A stretch of DNA of 64,000 nt from Siphonodentalium dalli (lineage: Eukaryota > Mollusca > Scaphopoda > Gadilida > Siphonodentaliidae): positions 12,175,784 to 12,239,783 of the forward strand of contig CP136066.1 of assembly GCA_032622095.1 (NCBI GenBank), given 5' to 3'. How positions within the stretch are numbered: the first letter of the stretch is position 1; each line of letters begins with the position of its first letter. Positions 1-10,548 of this stretch are shown here, piece by piece. The position numbers and the translations under genes were made by a program. Below the pieces are notes generated by a model. That model searched no databases, had not been told where the DNA came from, and saw only the letters and a program-made list of their open reading frames with translations.

Positions 1-1522
1 TTGATGAGTAGTTGTCTCTTAGGAAATGTTTAGATAGTAAGTTTAACCCTTTCTATACTAAAGCATCATTGATGAGTAGTTATCCTATATGGAATGTCCA
101 GATAATAAGTTTAATCCATTCTATACTATCGCATCATTGATGAATAGTTATCCCTTAGGAAATGTTCAGATAATAAGTTTAACCCTTTCCATACTAAAGC
201 ATTGACGAGTAGTTATCCCATAGGAAATGTTCAGATAATAAGTTTAACCCATTCTATACAAAAGCATCATTGATGAGTAGTTATCCCTTAGGAAATGTTC
301 AGATAATAAGTTTAACCCTTTCCACACTAAAGCATTGATGAGTAGTTATCCCATAGGAAATGTTCAGATAATAAGTTTAACCCTTTCTATACTAAATCAT
401 CATTGATGAGTAGTTATCCCATAGGAAATGTTCAGATAATAATAAGTTTAACCCTTTCTATACTAAAGCATCATTGATGAGTAGTTATCCCATAGGAAAT
501 GTTTAGATAGTAAGTTTAACCCTTTCTATACTAAAGCATTGACGAGTAGTTATCCCATAGGAAATGTTCAGATAATAAGTTTAACCCATTCTATACAAAA
601 GCATCATTGATGAGTAGTTATCCCTTAGGAAATGTTCAGATAATAAGTTTAACCCTTTCTATACTAAAGCATTGATGAGTAGTTATCCCATAGGAAATGT
701 TCAGATAATAATAAGTTTAACCCTTTCTATACTAAATCATCATTGATGAGTAGTTATCCCATAGGAAATGTTTAGATAGTAAGTTTAACCCTTTCTATAC
801 TAAAGCATCATTGATGAGTAGTTATCCCATAGGAAATGTTCAGATAATAAGTTTAACCCTTTCTATACTAAAGCATCATTGATGAGTAGTTATCCCTTAG
901 GAAATGTTCAGATAATAATTTTAACCCTTTCTATACTAAATCATCATTGATGAGTAGTTATCCCATAGGAAATGTTCAGATAATAATAAGTTTAACCCTT
1001 TCTATACTAAAGCATCATTGATGAGTAGTTATCCCATAGGAAATGTGTAGATAGTAAGTTTAACCCTTTCTATACTAAAGCATCATTGATGAGTAGTTAT
1101 CCCATAGGAAATGTTCAGATAATAAGTTTAACCCTTTCCACACTAAAGCATTGATGAGTAGTTATCCCATAGGAAATGTTCAGATAATAAGTTTAACCCT
1201 GTCTATACTAAAGCATCATTGATGAGTAGTTATCCCATAGGAAATGTTTAGATAGTAAGTTTAACCCTGTCTATACTAAAGCATTGATGAGAAGTTATCC
1301 TATAGGAAATGTTTAGATAGTAAGTTTAACCCTTTCCACACTAAAGCATTGATGAGTAGTTATCCCATAGGAAATGTTTAGATAGTAAGTTTAACCCTGT
1401 CTATACTAAAGCATCATTGATGAGTAGTTATCCCATAGGAAATGTTTAGATAGTAAGTTTAACCCTGTCTATACTAAAGCATTGATGAGTAGTTATCCCT
1501 TAGGAAATGTTCAGTTAATAAG
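1..1522. repeat. Tandem array 1, about 60-68 bp unit derived from B3 MITE end
   Basis: About 24 imperfect copies of a unit containing TTTAACCCTTTCTATACTAA, then GATGAGTAGTTATCCCATAG and GAAATGTTCAGATAATAAG. Length variants come from presence or absence of CATCA and of an extra ATA. The left end lies outside the window. The same unit is the terminal segment of the TTAA MITE B3 (41807-42080). No coding potential. Confidence 0.95.
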
Positions 1523-1700
1523 TTCAACAAAAGAACATAGGTCTGCACTTGAACATTTCCAACCAATGGATAGAATTCCATCTGCACTTTCTTTCGTCTG
1601 TCCTCTGCTCATATTTCCTGAACATCCCTCCAGATGAATAATAAACTCTTCCAATGTATACTTTTATGACTGAATCGGATAAATATATTTAGAATATTTA
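1523..1700. mobile_element. B3 MITE right-hand segment closing array 1
   Basis: After the last tandem unit the sequence runs into CATCCCTCCAGATGAATAAT and a CAATGTATACTTTTATGACT stretch. These are homologous to the right half of the complete B3 copy (41940-42080) and to the tail of array 2. The array therefore lies inside an amplified B3 element. The terminal TTAA is not clear here. Confidence 0.65.
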
Positions 1701-2829
1701 AGCTTTAAGATGCTGAAATGCACAATTTCCAGCAATTTTTGGCATCTGGGAAGGGGGTACTGTACTTCTGGGGAGGGGGTACTGTACTTCTGGGGAGGGG
1801 GTACTGTATTTTCAAATCTATGCTGAGGCCATTGTCCTTGGAATAAGACCCATAAATATTGTTTTTTATTTAAGATCGGGACATTCGGCAAACCTCGTCA
1901 GAGGCCCCAGGGGTCATAGGTCAAGGAGTCCAGAATGGGTCAGGGGAAATAACTGTCTGTACTTTAGCTTGTTCGCAACATTAGTCAATGAGTTGTTCCC
2001 CTTGATTTGAGAGAGCAAATGTCATAAAATCAGCAAATTCAACCTGATAGGACTCTTATAGAACTAAGAAATATTTGAAACATATTGTAGCAATTTCAAA
2101 TATTGTCTTGCAAGTCAAAGATGAAAAAAAAAATCAGGGAATGAAATCAAATTATTTTCCTACAGGCTACAGTGGTGTAAATGTCTTCCATGGGCATCAG
2201 TGCAAATGTTTTAGTGCATACAGATGTTTACAATATAATGTCCAGGTGCAGTATGTTCTTTAAATCTGAAAGACTGACATTTGCGGTAACTTTTTATGCA
2301 AGAAAATCATATCAGACAGGCAGGGAATTCACCTTTAAATAATGTGTTTCCATAACTAGTGTCATAACCGCACTAAAAAAATAAATATTTTGCAGACCAC
2401 ACCACAAAATTAAAACTTCACTACAAAGGGTTAATTCCTGTGCCAACATCTATTTTACCTATGGGAGTTCATTGGGTTGAGGTGTGTTGTATTGTTTATG
2501 CTAAAAACACACAGGGCTATTGGCCAATCAGGGCCTTGTGTCTATTTTATTATCTCCTATAGATTCCTGCTCCATCCACAGGAGGGCGTTCCAAACAATA
2601 TTTACACAGCTGTAACCTATAGGTAAACACACGGAGCAGGTCTGAACTATATATGAAAAAACTGCATCAAAATGTTTTTTGCAAATTTTTACACTGTTGT
2701 AAAATAATATTAAACCATCAAAGCAGTTATGTCACATTTAACACAGGCCACACTGGCAGTTTTTTCACCGAGATACTTAATTTCATATTTTTCAGCCCTC
2801 CTATAACCAGAGAAATATAAAATAATAAT
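1701..2829. other. Intergenic or intronic sequence without recognised feature
   Basis: I see no exon with WD40 or other recognisable coding signal. Around 1745-1812 a GGGAGGGGGTACTGTACTTCTG-like unit is repeated three times. The rest is AT-rich unique-looking sequence. This is downstream of the last predicted exon of the F-box gene. Confidence 0.5.
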
Positions 2830-3090
2830 GGACCAAGCAAAACACTGATGAACATTCTGATGAACCAAGCAAAACACTGATGAACATTCTGATGAACCAA
2901 GCAAAACACTGATGAACATTCGGATGAACCAAGCCAGGACCAAGCAAAACACCAATGAACATTCTGATGAACCAAGCAAAACACCGATGAACATTCTGAT
3001 GAACCAAGCAAAACACCGATGAACATTCTGATGAACCAAGCAAAACACCGATGAACATTCTGATGAACCAAGCAAAACACCGATGAACAT
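2830..3090. repeat. 33-bp minisatellite, about 8 copies
   Basis: The unit contains GATGAACCAAGCAAAACACC and GATGAACATTCT. The 33-bp period keeps several frames open on the minus strand, which produces long spurious ORFs. One copy (around 2930) is irregular. Confidence 0.9.
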
Positions 3091-3236
3091 TCTGAGCTTA
3101 TGAATTTATTGAACAATAACTCATGTATTACATTTATAAAATAGATAATGGTATAATTCTAATATTAAAATATAGTTTGAGCACTGGTGACACTATATGT
3201 TAATGATAATATAACAATGAATGAGAGTTGATAATA

Positions 3237-3498
3237 TTAACCCTTTCATGATGGGAGTCGTGCTGGTGCAGCATTAAAGATCCTGCACTCATGCATTCTC
3301 TTATATATGCGAGTCTTCCATAGGGAGCTTTGCATATATAAGAGAATGCACTGGCTTACAAGGTCAAGGTAAATATTGTTAGGCCAATGTATTCTCTTAT
3401 ATATGCGAGTCTTCCTATGGGAGACTCGCATATATAAGAGAATACATTGCACAGGGTTTTCCCAAAATTTCAGGAAGCTCCAGTCATGGAAGGGTTAA
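3237..3498. mobile_element. B2 MITE, TTAA-flanked
   Basis: It starts TTAACCCTTTCATGATGGGA and ends TCATGGAAGGGTTAA. The interior carries four arms of CATTCTCTTATATATGCGAG in alternating orientation, forming two hairpins. TTAA duplication plus CCCTT termini fits a piggyBac-type non-autonomous element. Confidence 0.85.
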
Positions 3499-3562
3499 TC
3501 ATAAGTTTTATTAAAACTAGCGGAATACTGTAAAACAATTCTATTCCTAAATACATTTTATT

Positions 3563-3897
3563 TAGATTTTATATAGTTTCCGGGGTATAAAATAATAAAT
3601 ATTAATTGACGACACTTGTCCGGAAATGCTTCTATCAATTAATAATGATTTTATATCAATATTTTTTGGTAGTATTTTGATCATTTTTAGATAGGGTTTA
3701 TTCCGTATGCTATGCTCCGAACGAATGCAAGCCATAAAATGTTCCAAATTGACTGTATGCATATTATACCAGAAAATTCAAAATATAATTAATATTAATT
3801 GATAGAAGAGTTTGCAGATGGGGGTCTTTGATTTAAATTTATTATTTTATATCCAGGACACTGTATAAATTTTGTTTATAGGAAGAGATAGACCATC
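3563..3897. mobile_element. Dispersed repeat R3, copy 1 (empty site for B1)
   Basis: It runs from TTTATATAGTTTCCGGGGTA to GAAGAGATAGACCATC. It is homologous along its length to 6223-6934, where a B1 MITE interrupts it. At the corresponding point this copy reads CTTCTATCAATTAATAATG, the unoccupied TTAA target. Confidence 0.75.
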
Positions 3898-3916
3898 TTT
3901 AAGTATCCAGTAAGGT

Positions 3917-4509
3917 TACAGTTAAACTTCGTTAAGTCGAATCGCAAGGGACCGTTGGATTACTTCGAGTTATCCATGTGTTCGACTTAACCATTTCGAC
4001 CATTTAGTGACCCCGAATTCCAACTAGTCGAATTAATTTGGAACATCGTTTTCGTTTTGGGAAGACATGACTGAATAAAATTATTCTCTGTATCAAGCGG
4101 TTTGAATATGATTTTTCATTTCGTTTGTCAACACTACTAATCCTCACATGGTGGAAATTGACCACCACACCTCGTAAATATGTTAAATAAACAATGCATT
4201 AGGACAAACAAAGACTCTAGGAAACTTCACAGCTTTTTATGCAATTGAATGGAAGCAAACGGAGTTATAATCACATGGCGATGAGTCGCCGACGGCACTT
4301 CGACTTAACCATAGTAATTAGTGTTATAAGCTGGCTGGTGGGACCAAATTTCGTTACGACTTAAGCGGGAATTTCGACTTATCCACCTTCGACTTAACCG
4401 TGATTATTCTATTGGCTTTGCACACAAGCTCAGCCGGGACCAGGCAATGGCTTCGACTTAAGTGGGGTATTCGAGTTACTGACGTCCGACTTAACGAAGT
4501 TTGACTGTA
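3917..4509. mobile_element. Tc1/mariner-pogo-like MITE, TA target
   Basis: The element occupies 3919-4507 between TA dinucleotides. Ends are CAGTTAAACTTCGTTAAGTC and, in inverse, CAGTCAAACTTCGTTAAGTC, inverted repeats of at least 23 bp. Further CGACTTAACC/ACTTCGACTTA motifs recur inside. CAGT ends with TA duplication are typical of Tigger/pogo elements. No transposase is left in 589 bp. Confidence 0.85.
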
Positions 4510-4731
4510 TATATACCTTAACTTAACCATAATCGGTGTGTCACACTTCCAGAAAGCACATGTGAGTGAACAAGCAACCCCACACGTGTTTGGAAAGTTG
4601 CCAGCTTGTTGAATTCAATTGACTGAACTTTTCCTTGTCTGGATGCTTGGCACGTGTTTGTTCAAAAGGCATAATTGTTGTTTGCAAAGAACTTTTGTGC
4701 TTTAATGGAAATATATCAGGGTATCAAGATG

Positions 4732-4858
4732 CAAGCCTGAGTTTAGTGTGCCTGTCATTTGCAGAATGAGGTCCCCAGAGGGTGAATTTGGTGACGCTAT
4801 TCCGCATAGTGGGCTAGCATCACCAAATTCACCCTCTGGGGACCTCATTCTGCACGGC
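4732..4858. mobile_element. Family C MITE, near-palindromic copy
   Basis: It starts CAAGCCTGAGTTTAGTGTGC. The two arms AATGAGGTCCCCAGAGGGTG and its inverse surround a CGCATAGTGGGCTAGC centre. The right arm ends early at GCACGGCCTGAT, so the outer terminus is lost on that side. Confidence 0.8.
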
Positions 4859-5212
4859 CTGATAAATTATAAGAAATAACTCTTGCTTAGATTAAGTTTA
4901 AGTTATAACTGAACATTTTGAAGACAAATTTACCATCAACTATAACACATTACATGAATTATAAAACTTTTCTTCAAACTTTCCCCTTTTCGAAACATGA
5001 GATATTTTTTTTAAATAATCAAAATGCTATTAATGAAGTACATGTATCAATGATTAAATGATTGTCATTTTGTGAGCATGAACTAACAACGATAACATTG
5101 GAAAGTATCTTCCTTTATAAAAACCCCAGAACAATTTCCAGGTGATATTTGGCATGAATTAAGTAGTATTCAGGTGAGTCGGATGCATTCGGTGCATTGA
5201 AATTTGATTACA

Positions 5213-5429
5213 TACAGTAATGCCCTAAGTAATCGACTCCTTAAACACAGCAGAATTATGGGTAACTTTTCAGGATTTAGTCGGAAATATGGCTTGTTGC
5301 CATTCATCGGAAAGCTCTCAGTGAGAGCTTTCCGTTGAATGGCAACAAGCCATATTTCCGACTAAATCCTGAAATGTTACCCATAATTCTGCTGTGGTTA
5401 AGGGGTCGATTACTTAGGGCATAACTGTA
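5213..5429. mobile_element. Family A snap-back MITE
   Basis: TA-flanked, 5215-5427. The two halves are almost perfect inverse copies (CAGTAATGCCCTAAGTAATC at the left end; TTAACCACAGCAGAATTATG-type arms), folding into one roughly 105-bp hairpin centred near CTCTCAGTGAGAG. No coding capacity. Confidence 0.9.
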
Positions 5430-6190
5430 GAATAACACTAAGTCGTTTAGATGGCTGTGATGTGTCCATTATGTCATATCCCTTAAAGCAGGAGATTCTA
5501 TTTTCAATGCAAGGTAATGCGTAATGTGTAACTTATATGACGTGCATCATGCTTTTCTCATCATAAAAGATGGGGGCTGTCTTCCAAGCTAAGGTAAATC
5601 GACTTGTATTTATGTCAATAAAGTGTTGTTGGGATTTAAAAGGTTTGACATTATCGTAGAACTAAGTTATTACAGATAGAGTGATTTTCAATATTGCATT
5701 TATTCCGCTATTGAACTTATTAGCTGCAATTACTAAAAGGAAGCTCTGCATTTTAAGGCAATGTACACACCTGTGTGAACTGTTTAACACAGACAACGGA
5801 TCATGTCAATGCAACATAAGGACCAACACAACTGATTCGTATGAACGCTACTTAACAATAGCTAAAAATGATTGTCATGTTGTGAACCTGAATTAACAAT
5901 AATTAAAATGACTGTCATATCGTTAACATAATATGATATATGGAATTACCTGTACTTACATGTAAGTCCAGAGGTGAGGGGGGAGGTGGTGTAAAAGTTT
6001 TCAGTTAGAATATTAAAGCTGCAATAGTTTGAAATTTAAGGCAGTCAATTTAATAAAAATTGTTCCAAAAAAAGATGTTAAATTAGGCTTTTTATGTTGT
6101 TGTCTGAAACCTTGAATAGGTCTTTAAATGCGAAGTATAACTTATGCGATTTTTAGCCGAAGGTAGAATATACATCTGCTTTGTGTTAAA
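5430..6190. other. Unannotated AT-rich sequence
   Basis: No recognised exon, repeat family or RNA. An open frame at 5681-5896 on the plus strand has no family resemblance that I can see, and its codon pattern does not stand out. Confidence 0.4.
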
Positions 6191-6191
6191 T

Positions 6192-6934
6192 TTAAAAGTT
6201 GGTCTATCTCTTACAAAAGACATTTTATATAGTTTCCGGGGTATAAATAAATAAAGACGAGTCGCAGACACCTATCCGGAAACGCTTCTATCAATTAACC
6301 CTTTACCCAACAGAAGGGCCCTGTGCCAATGCATTCTCTTATATATGCGAGTCGACCATAGGTCGCCTCGCATATATAAGAGAATGCATTGGCTTAACAA
6401 ATTAAAAATTATAAAATTGTTAAAGAATTTTTTTTAGGCCAATGCATTCTCTTATATATGCGAGGCGACCTATGGTCGACTCGCATATATAAGAGAATGC
6501 ATTGGCACAGCGCATAACTGTAACTATCACAATGTGGTCAAGGAGCCGGTTCCAATGATATCCATATTTGTATGGTTCTATTGAGACAGACCGAAGATAT
6601 TTTAGGCTGTTGAAGCTTTATTTGGCCGGTTTGTTGGGTAAAGGGTTAATATTGATTACATTGATATTTTCTTATATAATGCGATGATCAAGTGCGACAT
6701 TATTTCATTACAATTTTTAGATAAGAGTTATCCTGCATGCTATGCTCCGAATGAACGCGAGCCATATATTTGTCCCAAATTGATTGCACGTATATTATAC
6801 CAGAAAATATGAAATAGAATCAATATTAATTGATATAAGCATTTCCAGACAGGGGTCTTCGATTCATAGTTATTATTATATACCCAGGAAACTAGTATAA
6901 GACTTGTTATATGAAGAGATAGACCAATTATAAA
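6192..6934. mobile_element. Dispersed repeat R3, copy 2, with B1 inside
   Basis: It begins GGTCTATCTCTTACAAAAG and ends GAAGAGATAGACC, so the ends are inverted and R3 is probably itself a TIR element. The R3 sequence is split at TTAA (6295/6646) by a complete B1 MITE. Removing the insert restores collinearity with 3563-3897. Confidence 0.75.
6295..6649. mobile_element. B1 MITE, TTAA-flanked
   Basis: It starts TTAACCCTTTACCCAACAGA and ends TTTGTTGGGTAAAGGGTTAA. The left half has two hairpins made of CAATGCATTCTCTTATATAT arms joined by GTCGACCATAGGTCGCC-like loops; the right part is single-copy within the element. Both TTAA copies are intact. Confidence 0.9.
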
Positions 6935-7231
6935 GAGAAAGCACCCATTGAGTGAACATTTCTAAACATATAATGCAATGGAAGAGGTGCAATAACATTT
7001 CCTAGAGTTAGGAATTTCATCTGGTCCAAAGGGGTGCGGGTGGGGGTAGTTTGCAAATGGACACACCCTCTAAAGTCCAAACAAATACCCTCTAGCCTGA
7101 CAATACTCATATTTCATGTGTAAATGATGAGAAGTAACCCACATGTTTGTCCCTGAAAAGCATGAATCACCTTTTTATGAGCGTAAATTCTCTTTCTGTC
7201 AATAGGGTGAAGATGTAATGAATATGACATG

Positions 7232-7401
7232 TACAGTAATGCCCTAAATAATTGACTCCTTAACCACAGCAGAATTATGGGTGATTTTTCAGGATATAGC
7301 TTTCCGATGAATGGCAACAAGCCATATTTCCAACTAAATCCTGAACAATTACCCATAATTATGCTGTGGTTAAGGAGTCGATTATTTAGGGCATTACTGT
7401 A
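7232..7401. mobile_element. Family A MITE, shortened loop
   Basis: TA-flanked (7232-7233 and 7400-7401). The ends match family A. The left arm has lost an internal segment, so the hairpin is asymmetric. The left flank AATGAATATGACATGTA recurs without an insert at 7515-7531, a paralogous empty site. Confidence 0.85.
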
Positions 7402-7625
7402 GCTAAGAAGCGAAAACCGTAACAGGTCTCCTCGGTGACGCGGTGATGGTGATCACCAAATGTTAAGGACCGTAACTGTGCCCCAGGTCTCCCCGCTGAG
7501 GTGGTGATGTGTAATGAATATGACATGTAGGCGTGATCACCAAAAGCTAAGGACTGTAACCGTTCCTGGTCTCTCAGGTGACGCGGTGATGACCTTTGTG
7601 TCACTGATCCACATTTTATGGAGTA
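7402..7625. repeat. Three imperfect repeats of about 85 bp
   Basis: Stretches with AGGTCTCC..GGTGACGCGGTGATG, GATCACCAAA and TAAGGAC(C/T)GTAACNGT recur three times. The minus-strand frame through them is open for 87 codons, but the repetition, not coding constraint, explains this. Confidence 0.6.
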
Positions 7626-8059
7626 ATGTCGGGTTTCTGTGTAAAACATGAACCATCTCTCCCTTCTGGAATGAAAATATACAAGTTAAAGGTACACAAT
7701 CCCCGTATCATCAGATTCCAATAACAACAACATTTCTTGGAATGCCGCTTCAGTTATTAAAATCAATTAAATGCCAAAAAATAATGCTAACCACCCCCAA
7801 CTATAGTATAAAATTGCACAAAAAAAATTGTTATATATCAACATTTTGTTCAACGCAATTTGGTATCGAGAGTATGTTGGTTAACATTCGTCGATTATTT
7901 GCCAGGCCGCCAAATATTCGATGTGGTGAAAAATAACAGATTTCAAAACACAAAATCTGATAACTCTGGGCTTTGATGGGTGGGTTCCTCGACTCAAATC
8001 TAATATTTTTAGAGCCAAATAAATAGTAATTTAGGGGCGTTAAATGAGATTATGTATCT

Positions 8060-8319
8060 TTAACCATTCCATGACTGGAGCTTCCTGAAATTTTGCAAAA
8101 ACCCTGTGCCAATGCATTTTCTTATATATGCGAGTCTCTCATAGGGAGCCTCACATATATAATAGAATACATAGGCCTAATAATATTTACCTTGACCATG
8201 AAAGCATTCTGTTATATATGAGAGGTTCCCTAAGGAGACTCTCATAATTATATAAGAGAATACATTGGTACAGGATCTTTAATGCTGCACCAGCACAACT
8301 CCTGTCATGAAAGAATTAA
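8060..8319. mobile_element. B2 MITE, TTAA-flanked
   Basis: It starts TTAACCATTCCATGACTGGA and ends GTCATGAAAGAATTAA. Both TTAA are present. The interior hairpin arms are mutated compared with other B2 copies. Confidence 0.8.
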
Positions 8320-8323
8320 GAAT

Positions 8324-8664
8324 TTAACTCTTCCATGACTGGAGCTTCCTGAAATTTTGCAAAAAAAACCTGTGCCAATCCACTCTCTTATATATGCGAG
8401 TCTCTCATAGGGAGCCTCACATATATAAAGTATATATATAAAATTTACCTTGAACTTGTAAGCTAGTGTATTCTCTTATATATGCGAGGCTTCCTATGGG
8501 AGACTCTCATATATAATGGAATGCACTGGCACAGGGTTTTCGTATGTTTCAGGAAGCGTAGCTCCCCTCATGAAAGGGATAATAACCGATGTGATATATA
8601 ACAGAATCCACTGGCACAGGATCTTTAATGCTGCACCAGCGCAGTTCCCGTCATGAAAGGGTAA
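8324..8664. mobile_element. B2 MITE, longer or composite copy
   Basis: It starts TTAACTCTTCCATGACTGGA. There are two possible right ends: CATGAAAGGGATAATA (about 8590) and GTCATGAAAGGGTAAAG (8664). The second tail (8590-8664) looks like the end of another B2 copy, so this is probably two overlapping insertions. It lies only a few bases from the preceding B2 copy. Confidence 0.65.
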
Positions 8665-8765
8665 AGAAATTTAAATTGAAACCGCTGTGGGTTAGAGAAT
8701 TTATTGGTGATGTAGGTTCCTGTTGCTGTACCCATGACCTGGTGACCTCCTGATGACCTCTAGGT

Positions 8766-9142
8766 CAAGTCTGGATATAGTGTGTCTTACGTTTGCAGAA
8801 TGAGGTCCCTAGAGGGTGAATTTAGTGACGCTGCCCCACACAGTGGGCTAGAATCACCAAATTCACCATCGGGGGACCTCATTCTGCTTAGGCCTCAACT
8901 GCCATAGGAGACCTAAATATCAGATTGAAGTTCACCCATTAGTCATCAGTCAATTACGCATTTTATCTTCTGCTAATTAGGGGATATAGAAACTGAACAG
9001 ATGGGAAAAAGTTATTAAAAACAATGATAATTTCAGACTATAGATACTTCCCAGAAGATGAGACCTAAGCAGAATGAGGTCCCCAGATTCACACTCTGAG
9101 GACCTCATTCTGCAAAAGTTAGACACACTATATCCAGACTTG
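8766..9142. mobile_element. Family C element, long form
   Basis: It starts CAAGTCTGGATATAGTGTG and ends CACACTATATCCAGACTTG. Between the two palindromic blocks lies the family's internal segment (GATTGAAGTTC...GGGGATATAGAAACT). Flanking 8-mers CTCTAGGT and CTCTTTGT agree at 6 of 8 positions, a possible decayed target duplication. Confidence 0.75.
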
Positions 9143-9215
9143 CTCTTTGTAGTTATTTGATTTGATACATTATGTGTACGACAGCATACAGGTTGGTATG
9201 TACATGTATTGGCAT

Positions 9216-9877
9216 CAAGCCTGAGTTTAGTGTGCCTGTCATTTGCAGAATGAGGTACCCAGATGCTTTCTGTTGAATTATGGTTTTGGGAGTAAATATA
9301 CGTGAATGAACTACATGTATCCGTATTATTATCATTCCCAGTAAAAACAGACTGTGGAATTTCCGTAAGTTCTTCATAAAGTTCACAAGAATAAAAATTT
9401 CTGGAATAATTGTAAATTTAATAAAGCACACAATAGTATATATAAATATCTATGTTAATATATTCATCCTGTGAAACAACGATTGCCAATGTTGCTAATT
9501 AATTAAATACTTATTAATTGGTTGTTTCCACATTGACCGAGTCTGGGGACCTCATTCTGCTTAGGCCACATCTTCTGGGAAGTATCTAAGGTCTCAAATT
9601 AACATTGTTTTTAGTTACATTTTCCCTTCTGGGAAGTTTCTATATCACCTAACTTGCAGAAGATACAATGCATAAACGAGGTTCCCAATGGGTGTTCATC
9701 ACAATATTCACCATTTGGGAACTTGAGTCTTTGTCTCCCATACAGATGAGGCCATGCAGAATTAGGTCCCCAGATGGTGAAGTTGGTGATGCTAGCCCGC
9801 TAGGCGGGATAGTGTCACTAAATTCAACCTCTGGGGACCTCATTCTGCAAATGACAGGCACACTAAAAACAGGCTTG
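9216..9877. mobile_element. Family C element, long form, interrupted
   Basis: It starts CAAGCCTGAGTTTAGTGTGC and ends with CACACTAAAAACAGGCTTG. The left block breaks off at AATGAGGTACCCAGATG and about 270 bp of unrelated sequence (9265-9540) intervenes before family C sequence resumes. Flanking 8-mers ATTGGCAT and TTTGGTAT agree at 6 of 8. Confidence 0.65.
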
Positions 9878-10319
9878 TTTGGTATGTATTGGCATGATAA
9901 TGTCTGCTTATTATAATATGATTACCCATGTTACCAGCATGCCGCTAGCAGTATGAATACATTTCCGATTACTCGACCCTCAGATAAATCGCGATATTAA
10001 CAGCTAATCACTGTCTGAGGTGCGGTCTGAGATGCGTCTACAACGCAGTGACAATCTGACAGGGGTTGAATGAGTACAATACAATTTGATCAAAAAGTCC
10101 AAGTTCTCGTAGCGGAAGTGTATCGTGTATCGTGTCATAAATGTAAGATTATAGAAGTTAGTGAGGTTATCGATAAAATATTATTAGGCTTAGGACATCC
10201 AACATTAATTAATTTTTCTCTGTCAATTTTTTTCTTCAGATCTGTGCATGTACATGTATACATTGAAATGTCCTAAAATGGACGAAATTGCCCATCAGCT
10301 CAAGGGCAAACAGAAACAT

Positions 10320-10385
10320 ATGTCCTAATAGCCCCCACCCTCATAGACCCCACCATCATAGCCCCCACCCTCATAGCCCCCACCC
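10320..10385. repeat. Short GCCCCCACC(A/C)TCATA tandem repeat
   Basis: Four units of about 16 bp, directly downstream of the predicted stop codon of the F-box gene, so it would fall in the 3' UTR of the minus-strand transcript. Confidence 0.8.
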
Positions 10386-10405
10386 TCTTGGAACCAATGA
10401 GGATA

Positions 10406-10548
10406 TTACATTTCAATGATTAAAAAAACCTTATAATTCCAGACTACTATCTTCTTCTGGTCGCCTCCACTAATCACCTTCTCGTTATCAAGTAAATGTA
10501 AGCACCGAACGACCCCTAAATGCTCTTGAAGGACATGCAACTGTTTTC
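10406..10548 (-). CDS. FBXW-like gene, exon 10: WD40 blade 7 and stop
   Basis: The acceptor is ATTGCAG|GAAAAC. It encodes GKQLHVLQEHLGVVRCLHLL then DNEKVISGGDQKKIVVWNYK, giving the seventh blade. Reading on gives VFLIIEM and a TAA at 10406-10408, so this can be the terminal exon. A weaker alternative is a donor AAG|GTTTTT after WNYK with further exons to the left. A seven-blade closed propeller favours ending here. Confidence 0.75.

Noticed and set aside
2710-3116. Three overlapping minus-strand ORFs of 85-129 codons
   Set aside because: 33-bp minisatellite read in several frames.
7386-7649. 87-codon minus-strand ORF as a further exon of the F-box gene
   Set aside because: It consists of three imperfect repeats and shows no WD40 signature; the propeller is already complete with seven blades and a stop at 10406.
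8701-8770. Minus-strand exon-like stretch GTATGTYITNKFSNPQR
   Set aside because: No splice-phase match or domain support.
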